5,074 nucleotides of DNA, from contig JAFAEL010000172.1 of NCBI GenBank assembly GCA_023423995.1, forward strand, positions 1 through 5,074. Reading direction: 5' to 3'. The DNA is from Pseudomonadota bacterium. Lineage in GTDB: Bacteria; Pseudomonadota; Alphaproteobacteria; Rhizobiales; Beijerinckiaceae. The notes beneath the pieces were generated by a model that worked only from the letters and a program-made list of their open reading frames with translations, was not told where the DNA came from and did no database searches. The first letter of the stretch is position 1, and every line of letters begins with the position of its first letter. The position numbers were made by a program, and so were the translations under genes. Positions 1 to 4,835 of the stretch are shown here, in pieces.

Positions 1-1
1 C

Positions 2-394
2 GATGAAGCCATTTCTAACCTGAATTTTTGCAGGAAAATCCGAAACCAGTACGCCCACTGCCACTGGCATTACGAAACCACCAACGGGCTCTTTTTTGCG
101 AACCTAGATCCGCCCGTCCAAAAGAGACGTGGCAGTGTAATCCTCAAGTTTTACCACGTCGACCTTCCGCTTCTGACCCACCAAGAACGCTTTTACGCGT
201 TCACTCAAAGCGCGCTGTTCTGGCTCAAGGAAACGCTGACCCAAACGGCGGGCAAACAGACCAGCCCGCCTCTACCAAAGCCTGAACGAACAGTGCGACC
301 GAGACTCTATAACCCTGCAGAAGAACACCCTCTCCCAGGAAGAGAGCCAGCTCCTGGGTCTCTCTCCCAAGGGCTTCGTCCGAGAAGCGAATAG
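2..394 (+). CDS. C-terminal part of a hypothetical protein (5' end outside window)
   Basis: An open frame enters from the window edge and runs 130 codons to a TAG at 392-394. It contains a protein-like stretch with the motif CRKIRNQYAHCHW, then GLFFANLDPP and a region rich in Phe, Tyr and Leu (ILKFYHVDLPLLTHQERFYA), which looks like a folded mainly helical domain. IRNxYAH-type motifs occur in uncharacterised alphaproteobacterial proteins and resemble those of small helical families such as MltR or HEPN-like proteins; this is a resemblance only and I assign no function. The frame is clearly less GC-rich than the transporter genes downstream and its codon choice differs, so it may be accessory DNA. 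After about residue 108 the reading becomes Pro/Arg-rich, while the +1 frame becomes the natural-looking one and stops at 414-416, which suggests a frameshift near base 329. That it codes is likely; its identity is unknown. Confidence 0.6.
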   Translation, partial: DEAISNLNFCRKIRNQYAHCHWHYETTNGLFFANLDPPVQKRRGSVILKFYHVDLPLLTHQERFYAFTQSALFWLKETLTQTAGKQTSPPLPKPERTVRPRLYNPAEEHPLPGREPAPGSLSQGLRPRSE

Positions 395-713
395 CGAATG
401 CCAGCCCGTCGGCTGAACCAGGTGCATCAGAAACCTGCTTCAAGGACCTAGTTAACAATCTATTCCTAATATGCTTATCGTCCTAGCGCTCCACTCCGGC
501 GAGGGAGCCGCGTCCGCACCGGTCGCGAGGCGGAAGGGAGGCGGCCCCGCGACGGGTCTCCCGGTGGGTGCCCGGCCCGGGCGGCCGTACGCGATGCAGC
601 ACCGGGGTTCGGCCCCGGCGCCAAGACCCCGACCCCCCGGCCACTACGAGCCGGGCGCGGTGAGGCCGCATAGTCCTTCTTCGTCTGAAGGGGGTCGCCG
701 AGGCTGACACCAC
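395..713. other. Non-coding or unassigned stretch with a sharp GC shift
   Basis: No convincing gene is visible. Bases 395 to about 480 are moderately AT-rich (for example the stretch around 448-475), and from about 483 the sequence becomes extremely GC-rich. A strong hairpin lies at 599-621 (9-bp stem with one mismatch, loop TTCGG) and a smaller one near 674-690 (CCTTC / GAAGG). Neither has a downstream T run, so they are not ordinary intrinsic terminators. Short frames exist on both strands (plus 471-707; minus 671-483, 62 residues), but both are Arg/Pro/Gly-rich and low in complexity, as GC-rich non-coding DNA gives. I could not match it to tmRNA, RNase P RNA, SRP RNA or a riboswitch. A structured RNA remains possible. 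Confidence 0.5.
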
Positions 714-835
714 TGTCATTCCCGGCCGGAGCAGCGCGGCAGCGCTGCGGAGGGGAAGGGAATCCAGGGCCTTGGCGCAGCGGCCGGGTTGTCTGGATCC
801 CCTTCCCGGGCGCTGCGCGCCCGCCGGGGATGACA
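714..835. repeat. Imperfect palindromic intergenic repeat (type A)
   Basis: The left end TGTCATTCCCGG (714-725) pairs with CCGGGGATGACA (824-835) at 11 of 12 positions. Inner segments also pair: GAAGGGAATCCAG (755-767) against CTGGATCCCCTTCCC (793-807), with GC-rich imperfect arms between. The 122-bp unit can form one long interrupted stem. Elements with these TGTCAT...ATCCAG...CTGGAT...ATGACA ends are, as I recall, scattered between genes in several high-GC Hyphomicrobiales; this is memory, not a search. It lies upstream of the transporter promoter region, and an in-frame ATG at 830 lies inside its right end, which argues against that ATG being the start of the next gene. Confidence 0.7.
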
Positions 836-836
836 G

Positions 837-850
837 GTCGAGCGCTCGAC
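837..850. promoter_or_regulatory. 14-bp perfect palindrome, possible operator
   Basis: GTCGAGCGCTCGAC is identical to its reverse complement over all 14 bases. It begins 1 base after the palindromic repeat and ends 21 bases before the -24 element of the putative sigma-54 promoter. It could bind a dimeric regulator, or it could be an outer edge of the repeat. It does not match the NtrC consensus that I know (TGCACC-N5-GGTGCA). Confidence 0.3.
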
Positions 851-870
851 AAAGCCCGGGGCTCTTGCGC

Positions 871-886
871 CGGCACCAAGCTTGCA
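871..886 (+). promoter_or_regulatory. Putative sigma-54 (RpoN) -24/-12 promoter of the transporter operon
   Basis: CGGCACCAAGCTTGCA matches the sigma-54 consensus YTGGCACGRNNNTTGCW at nearly every conserved base. GG is at 872-873 and GC at 884-885 with exactly the required spacing, followed by A at 886. The differences are G instead of T immediately before GG and C instead of G after GGCAC. Transcription would start about 12 bases downstream, near 896-898, giving a leader of about 25 bases before the start codon at 923 with the ribosome site inside it. Sigma-54 control is established for argT and the his transport genes of Salmonella. No clear sigma-70-type promoter is visible in this gap. 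Confidence 0.6.
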
Positions 887-909
887 GGTTACTGGGGACA
901 GGATCTGAC

Positions 910-914
910 AGGGA
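910..914 (+). promoter_or_regulatory. Ribosome binding site that decides the start of the binding-protein gene
   Basis: AGGGA lies 8 bases before the ATG at 923 and supports that start. The other in-frame ATG at 830 has no such site, lies inside the palindromic repeat, and precedes the putative promoter. Confidence 0.65.
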
Positions 915-922
915 CACCAACG

Positions 923-1765
923 ATGCGCATCGTCACGACGCTCGGAGCGGCGCTGATCGGAATCGCCGCGGCAACCTCGGCCTTCGCCCAGGGCAAGACG
1001 ATCAAGATCGCCACGGAAGGCGCCTATGCGCCCTACAACTTCACGGCCCCGGGCGGGAAGCTCGACGGCTTCGAGATCGAGCTCGCGGCCGAGCTCTGCA
1101 AGCGCGCCAAGGTCACCTGCGAGGTCGTGCAGCAGGACTGGGACGGCATCATCCCGGCCCTCCAGGCCGGCAAGTACGACGCCATCATGGCCGGCATGAA
1201 CATCACCGAGAAGCGCGCGGCCGTGATCGACTTCTCGATCCCCTACGTGCAGGAGGCGGGCAGCCTCGGCACCGCGAAGGACGGCCCGCTGGCGAAGCTG
1301 CCGGGGGACGGCCAGACCTTCAATTTCGACAAGGACAATGCCGGCGCCGTGAAGGCCCTGGAGGCCATGAAGCCGCTGCTGAAGGGCAAGACGATCGGCG
1401 TCCAGGTCTCGACCATCCACGCGAACTTCGTCGACAAGTACCTGAAGGACACGGTGGAGATCCGCGAATACAAGACGACCGAGCAGCACGACCTCGACCT
1501 CCTGTCGGGCCGCATCGACGCGATCTTCGCCTCCGCCTCGGCGATCCGCGGCACCTTCGAGAAGCCGGACTTCAAGGACTACACGCTGGCCGGGGCGCGG
1601 TTCTCCGGCGACGTGTTCGGGCGCGGCGTCGCGGTCGGCATGCGCAAGGGGGACGCCTCCCTGAAGAAGCTCTTCGACGAGGCGATCGCCTCCATGAACG
1701 CCGACGGCTCGCTGAAGGACCTCTCGGTGAAGTGGTTCAAGTCTGACATCACGCTCAAGAGCTGA
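923..1765 (+). CDS. Polar amino-acid ABC transporter, periplasmic substrate-binding protein (HisJ/ArgT/OccT-NocT type)
   Basis: A 280-residue periplasmic receptor that delivers a basic or related amino acid to the HisQM-type channel. Residues 1-22 form a Sec signal peptide (MRIV, hydrophobic core, cleavage after Ala-Phe-Ala before Gln23). The mature protein shows family 3 solute-binding features: IATEGAYAPYNF (29-40), GKLDGFEIELA (45-55), QDWDGIIPAL (71-80) and NITEKR (93-98). By comparison with LAO/HisJ, likely ligand contacts are Tyr35, Trp73, Arg98 (carboxylate), Thr164 and Asp199 (amino group). Cys59 and Cys66 match the HisJ disulfide spacing. At 280 residues it is longer than HisJ (about 260 precursor), largely because of an insertion at about 118-155. 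Together with the GGKLDGFEI and LSVKWF segments this recalls the octopine/nopaline-binding proteins of Agrobacterium, so the ligand could be arginine, lysine, ornithine, histidine or an opine-like derivative. It is the first gene of the operon, behind the sigma-54 site. Family sure, ligand not. Confidence 0.93.
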   Translation: MRIVTTLGAALIGIAAATSAFAQGKTIKIATEGAYAPYNFTAPGGKLDGFEIELAAELCKRAKVTCEVVQQDWDGIIPALQAGKYDAIMAGMNITEKRAAVIDFSIPYVQEAGSLGTAKDGPLAKLPGDGQTFNFDKDNAGAVKALEAMKPLLKGKTIGVQVSTIHANFVDKYLKDTVEIREYKTTEQHDLDLLSGRIDAIFASASAIRGTFEKPDFKDYTLAGARFSGDVFGRGVAVGMRKGDASLKKLFDEAIASMNADGSLKDLSVKWFKSDITLKS

Positions 1766-1801
1766 CGTGGCGAGCGAGGCAAGCCCAGGCGCCGCACCTC
1801 T

Positions 1802-1925
1802 CCTTCTCCCCTTGCGGGAGAAGGGGGCCCTCGCGTCAGCGAGGGTCGGATGAGGGGGGGGCGCTCCTTGGCCCCCTCATCCGTCGTCGCTCCGCGCCGA
1901 CACCTTCTCCCGCAAGGGGAGAAGG
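1802..1925. repeat. 124-bp palindromic repeat between binding-protein and permease genes (type B, REP-like)
   Basis: The outer 23-bp arms at 1802-1824 and 1903-1925 are exact reverse complements, and each arm is itself a hairpin (CCTTCTCCC ... GGGAGAAGG). Inside lie a second inverted pair, CGGATGAGGGGG (1847-1858) with CCCCCTCATCCG (1872-1883), and a small hairpin CCCTCGC-GTCA-GCGAGGG (1828-1845). Transcribed as RNA this forms a very stable structure 36 bases after the binding-protein stop codon and 28 bases before the next start. Similar CTTCTCC/GGAGAAGG elements are, from memory, common between genes of Hyphomicrobiales. It has no T tract, so it is not a classical terminator. It may protect the upstream mRNA from 3' decay and lower expression of the downstream genes, as proposed for REP sequences between hisJ and hisQ. 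Confidence 0.88.
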
Positions 1926-1953
1926 GTTCGCGTAGCGCTGCACGCTCCGCCCC

Positions 1954-2664
1954 ATGAGATATGTCGAGCTGATGGGCTTCGGCCCGACGGGCTGGGGCCC
2001 CGCCATGCTGCGCGCGGCCGGCATGACGGTCGTCGTGGCCGTGCTCGGCTTCCTGGTCGGCGCGGTCTTCGGCTCGCTCGCGGCCTGGGCGAAGCTGTCC
2101 CGGGTGAGGCCGCTGCGCTGGCTGGCGGACGGCTACACGACGCTGCTGCGCGGCGTGCCGGACCTCCTCGTCATCTACCTCTTCTATTTCGGCGGATCGG
2201 CCGCCCTGTCGGCCGTCGCCCGGATGCTCGGCGGGCAGGGCTTCGTCGGCGTTCCCGCGCTCCTCACCGGGGCGCTCGCGCTCGGGGCCATATCCGGCGC
2301 CTACCAGGCGGAGGTCTATCGCGGCGCCTACCTGGCGCTGGCGAAGGGCGAGCTGGAGGCGGCCCGGTCCGTCGGCATGGCGCGGTTCCTGATGTTCCGG
2401 CGCATCGTCGCTCCGCAGGTCATGCGCTACGCGGTGCCGGGGCTCGGCAATGTGTGGCAGCTGGTGCTCAAGGAATCGGCGCTGATCTCGGTCACGGGCC
2501 TCGTCGAGCTGCTGCGGCAATCGCAGATCGGCGCCGGGTCGACGCGCGAGCCCTTTCCCTTCTACCTGACGGCCGCGGCGCTCTACCTCCTGATCACCAC
2601 GGTCTCGACCTATGGGTTCAGCTGGGTCGAGGCGCGGTCGATGCGCGGCGTGAGGCGAGCCTGA
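1954..2664 (+). CDS. hisQ: Polar amino-acid ABC transporter permease, HisQ type
   Basis: A 236-residue inner-membrane subunit that forms half of the translocation channel with the HisM-type partner. Hydrophobic spans are visible at about 21-47, 70-92, 98-118, 155-182 and 203-224, the usual five of the HisMQ family. Hallmark segments are GYTTLLRGVPDLL (60-72), GAYQAEVYRGA (115-125), the cytoplasmic EAA loop (EAARSVGM from 135, Gly141, Pro154) that contacts the ATPase, and GNVWQLVLKESAL (165-177). Length and motifs agree with HisQ/ArtQ/OccQ. The ATG at 1954 has no clear Shine-Dalgarno sequence and follows the large palindrome by 28 bases; the in-frame ATG at 1972 is the alternative and is little better. 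Its stop shares one base with the next start (TGATG), which indicates translational coupling. Poor initiation would fit low permease output relative to the binding protein. Confidence 0.92.
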   Translation: MRYVELMGFGPTGWGPAMLRAAGMTVVVAVLGFLVGAVFGSLAAWAKLSRVRPLRWLADGYTTLLRGVPDLLVIYLFYFGGSAALSAVARMLGGQGFVGVPALLTGALALGAISGAYQAEVYRGAYLALAKGELEAARSVGMARFLMFRRIVAPQVMRYAVPGLGNVWQLVLKESALISVTGLVELLRQSQIGAGSTREPFPFYLTAAALYLLITTVSTYGFSWVEARSMRGVRRA

Positions 2665-3389
2665 TGGATTTCGCCTTCATGGCCGAGACCTGGCTCGCGC
2701 TGCTGGCGGGCCTGCCGCTCACGCTGAAGCTCGCCGGCTGGTCCGTCCTGTGCGGCGGCGCGCTGGCGCTTCTCCTCGCCCTGATGAGCCTGTCGCGCCA
2801 CCGGGCGCTCGTCTGGCCGGCCCGAACCTTCGTGTTCGTGTTCCGCGGGACCCCGCTCCTGGTCCAGGTGTTCCTGATCTATTACGGCCTCGGCCAGTTC
2901 CGGCCGACGCTCCAGGCCTGGGGCGTCTGGTGGTTCTTCCGCGAAGCCTATTGGTGCGCGCTCCTGGCCCTGTCGCTCAACACCGCCGCCTATGCGGCCG
3001 AGATCATCCGCGGCGCGATCCTGTCGGTCCCGCATGGGCAGATCGAGGCCGGCCGGGCCTGCGGCATGAGCCGCTTCACCCTGGCGCGCCGCATCACCGG
3101 CCCGATCGCGCTGCGGCAGGCCCTCCCCGCCTATTCGAACGAGATCGTCTCCATGGTGAAGGCGACCTCGCTCGCCTCCATCATCACGCTCGCCGAGGTG
3201 ACCTTCATCGCCCAGAAGCTGATCGCCCAGACCTTCCGGGCCGTGGAGATCTTCATCTGCGCCGGCTCCATCTACCTCCTGATCAACATCCTCGTGACGC
3301 GCGCCATTCTCGGCCTCGAATACTGGCTCTCCCCCCATCTCCGCGCCGCCCCGCGCGAGCCGGCCGCCGCGGAGGCCGCGCATGCCTGA
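2664..3389 (+). CDS. hisM: Polar amino-acid ABC transporter permease, HisM type
   Basis: A 241-residue inner-membrane channel subunit, partner of the HisQ-type permease. Hydrophobic segments lie at about 14-41, 55-75, 95-113, 160-182 and 193-216. Family motifs are FRGTPLLVQVFLIYYG (60-75), NTAAYAAEIIRGAI (106-119), an EAA-type loop EAGRACGMSRF (128-138; Gly134, Pro147) and NEIVSMVKATSLAS (159-172). The start is the ATG at 2664-2666 overlapping the preceding stop, with GAGG at 2652-2655 eight bases upstream. The same frame stays open upstream inside the previous gene, but that extension is Arg/Ala-rich and is not part of the protein. The C-terminal tail (about 226-241) is Ala/Pro/Glu-rich and probably unstructured. 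It overlaps the ATPase gene by 8 bases. Confidence 0.92.
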   Translation: MDFAFMAETWLALLAGLPLTLKLAGWSVLCGGALALLLALMSLSRHRALVWPARTFVFVFRGTPLLVQVFLIYYGLGQFRPTLQAWGVWWFFREAYWCALLALSLNTAAYAAEIIRGAILSVPHGQIEAGRACGMSRFTLARRITGPIALRQALPAYSNEIVSMVKATSLASIITLAEVTFIAQKLIAQTFRAVEIFICAGSIYLLINILVTRAILGLEYWLSPHLRAAPREPAAAEAAHA

Positions 3390-4146
3390 GCCGATCGTCC
3401 GCGCGACCGGGCTGCGGAAGCGCTTCGGCGCGCTCGAGGTGCTGAAGGGCGTCTCCGTCCAGGCCGAGAGGGGCGACGTGATCTCGATCCTCGGCGCCTC
3501 CGGCTCGGGCAAGTCGACGCTGCTGCGCTGCCTGAACCTCCTCGAGGTGCCGGACGAGGGCGAGATCCGCGTCGCGGGCGAGACGATCTCCCTCAAGCAG
3601 AGCCGTCACGGTCCGGAGCCGACGGATCGCCGCCAGGTGGAGCGGCTGCGCCAGCGCGTCGCGATGGTCTTCCAGAGCTTCAACCTGTGGAGCCACATGA
3701 CGGTCATCCAGAACGTCATCGAGGCGCCGCTCCACGTGCAGAAGCGGCCGAGGGCCGAGTGCATCGCGGAGGCGGAGGCGCTCCTCGCCAAGGTCGGGAT
3801 CGCGGACAAGCGCAACCACTACCCGGCCCATCTCTCCGGCGGGCAGCAGCAGCGCGCCGCGATCGCACGGGCGCTCGCGATGCGGCCGGACGTGATGCTG
3901 TTCGACGAGCCGACCTCCGCCCTCGATCCGGAACTCGTCGGCGAGGTGCTGCGCGTGATGCGGCAGCTCGCCCAGGAGGGCCGCACCATGCTGGTCGTCA
4001 CGCACGAAATGGGATTCGCGCGCGACGTCTCCAGCCATGTGATGTTTCTCGACGAGGGCCGGATCGACGCCCAGGGTCCTCCCGCCGAGATGTTCGGCGC
4101 CCCGGAATCGGAGCGCTTCCGCCGCTTCATCCAGGGCCGCGGGTGA
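3382..4146 (+). CDS. hisP: Polar amino-acid ABC transporter ATPase, HisP type
   Basis: The 254-residue cytoplasmic ATPase that powers the transporter as a homodimer. All catalytic elements are present: Walker A GASGSGKST (38-46), Q-loop Gln98 in VFQSFNLWSHMT, signature LSGGQQQR (151-158), Walker B VMLFDEP (171-177, catalytic Glu176), D-loop SALD (179-182) and H-loop His208 in VVTHEMGFA. The HisP-type insertion before the Q-loop (about 71-90), which shapes the contact with the permease EAA loops, is also present. The length is normal for the family. The ATG at 3382 is preceded by GGAGG at 3371-3375 (6-base gap) and overlaps the HisM stop by 8 bases, so translation is probably coupled. It is the last gene of the operon; only 9 bases separate it from a convergent gene and no terminator is visible. 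Confidence 0.95.
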   Translation: MPEPIVRATGLRKRFGALEVLKGVSVQAERGDVISILGASGSGKSTLLRCLNLLEVPDEGEIRVAGETISLKQSRHGPEPTDRRQVERLRQRVAMVFQSFNLWSHMTVIQNVIEAPLHVQKRPRAECIAEAEALLAKVGIADKRNHYPAHLSGGQQQRAAIARALAMRPDVMLFDEPTSALDPELVGEVLRVMRQLAQEGRTMLVVTHEMGFARDVSSHVMFLDEGRIDAQGPPAEMFGAPESERFRRFIQGRG

Positions 4147-4155
4147 GGCGCGCCC

Positions 4156-4488
4156 CTACTGCTTGAGCACGGCGCGCAGCAGGGTCGTGATCTCGGTCAC
4201 GGCGAGCTTCACGCCCTCCTCGTCGCCCTCGTGCTCCCGGAGCAGCGCCGCCGCGTGGTCGATGCCGGCACTCAGGTGATCCTGCAGCACGAGGAGCGAC
4301 ACCTCGCGAAGCGCGGCCGTGATCGCGGTCGCCTGCTGCAGCTCCTCGCCGCAATAGCGATCGTTCTCGACCATCTGGCGGAGCCCGCGGACCTGGCCCT
4401 CGATCCGGGCGAGGCGCGACAGGATGGGCTGCTTCTCCTCCGGCTCGCGCCGGAGATGGAGTCGTCCTTCGGAAAGCTCGTACCTCAT
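4156..4488 (-). CDS. CsoR/RcnR/FrmR-family (DUF156) metal- or formaldehyde-sensing transcriptional repressor
   Basis: A 110-residue all-helical DNA-binding regulator of the CsoR/RcnR family, whose members act as tetramers and leave DNA when they bind a metal, aldehyde or persulfide. The family pattern is clear: ILSRLARIEGQVRGLRQMVENDRYC (22-46, DNA-contacting basic helix then sensor Cys46), EELQQATAITAALREV (48-63) and LLVLQDHLSAGI (65-76). In CsoR the ligands are Cys-His-Cys; here Cys46 and His71 are kept but the third position is Gly75. This is not canonical CsoR. FrmR also relies on Cys and His without a third Cys, but it needs Pro2, which is absent here. His11 could serve as an extra N-terminal ligand as in RcnR or InrS. 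I chose the ATG at 4488 because the family begins just before this helix; GGCAGG lies about 8 bases upstream. An in-frame ATG at 4647 would add 53 atypical residues. No obvious target gene lies beside it. Confidence 0.85.
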   Translation of the reverse strand: MRYELSEGRLHLRREPEEKQPILSRLARIEGQVRGLRQMVENDRYCGEELQQATAITAALREVSLLVLQDHLSAGIDHAAALLREHEGDEEGVKLAVTEITTLLRAVLKQ

Positions 4489-4583
4489 GGCTCCTGCCTG
4501 CCTCTGCCGCGAGCCACGCCGCCCAGTTTCTTGCGCGGGTAGAGCCCGCCTTGTCTCGATAGGTCCAAGAGCCGTGATCCCAT
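4485..4583 (-). CDS. Possible 32-residue small ORF upstream of and overlapping the regulator
   Basis: On the minus strand an ATG at 4583 opens 32 codons ending in a TGA that overlaps the regulator's ATG (ATGA arrangement, as in coupled genes). The product is basic, with the core GLYPRKKLGGVARGRGR, and the distal 20 codons mostly end in G or C like real genes here. Against it: no clear ribosome site, a very small size, a frame that stays open upstream, and an ATG four bases earlier in another frame that joins the regulator's own frame. It could be a leader peptide coupled to the regulator, or chance. I know no family for it. Confidence 0.2.
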   Translation of the reverse strand: MGSRLLDLSRQGGLYPRKKLGGVARGRGRQEP

Positions 4584-4835
4584 CCATCGTGGCTGCGGAG
4601 GTTCGCAGCGGGAAGACCTGGCGGGCCGCTCGACGGTGCGGGTCCAAGTCCCCGCAGAGCTCGACGGCCGACGAACAGGCTTCAGGCTGTATCTATTCCA
4701 ACTCGAATATGAATGATTGTGGAACCTGATCGACTAAACCCAGGGTAGATCAGTTTTCCACTGCCGGCTCGGCGCCTCACACCCATTGCCGGTTCGTGCT
4801 ACGACCCCCGCCCGCGACATCTCCTTTCAAATTCT
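4489..4835. other. Divergent intergenic region between the regulator and the ABC-F gene, with several hairpins
   Basis: Apart from the doubtful 32-codon ORF I see no gene. It holds three adjacent stems: GCCGTGAT/ATCGTGGC (4571-4578 with 4586-4593, two G-T pairs), GCTGCG/CGCAGC (4592-4597 with 4604-4609) and TGCGGG/CCCGCA (4637-4642 with 4651-4656). The last is flanked by a direct repeat GCTCGACGG (4628-4636 and 4659-4667). Bases 4681-4740 are the most AT-rich stretch of this end of the window and are the likely site of the regulator's promoter; no clean -35/-10 pair could be fixed. CTGATC (4726-4731) and GATCAG (4748-4753) form an inverted pair. C-rich DNA at 4803-4813 precedes the ABC-F start. 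Confidence 0.45.

Noticed and set aside
599..621. Hairpin with a GGTTCG loop resembling a tRNA T arm
   Set aside because: No acceptor, D or anticodon arms can be built around it on either strand, and stem pairing in T-arm register fails.
830..922. Upstream in-frame ATG giving a 311-residue binding protein
   Set aside because: It lies within the palindromic repeat, upstream of the putative promoter, lacks a ribosome site, and would put 31 non-signal residues before a complete signal peptide.
716..1489. Long open frame on the minus strand across the start of the binding-protein gene
   Set aside because: It mirrors the codon pattern of the plus-strand gene, as expected in GC-rich DNA, and gives low-complexity protein. 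The same applies to long minus-strand frames at 1579-2520, 2610-3596 and 3283-4038.
1828..1845. Hairpin CCCTCGC-GTCA-GCGAGGG as an intrinsic terminator of the binding-protein gene
   Set aside because: No T tract follows, and it is an internal part of the larger palindromic repeat.
4489..4647. 53-residue N-terminal extension of the regulator
   Set aside because: The added part is not family-like, and the regulator is full length from 4488.
4637..4656. T-arm-like GGGTCCAAGTCCCC in the divergent region
   Set aside because: The loop is 8 bases and there is no surrounding cloverleaf. A cobalamin-riboswitch reading was also considered, but the conserved core elements are missing.
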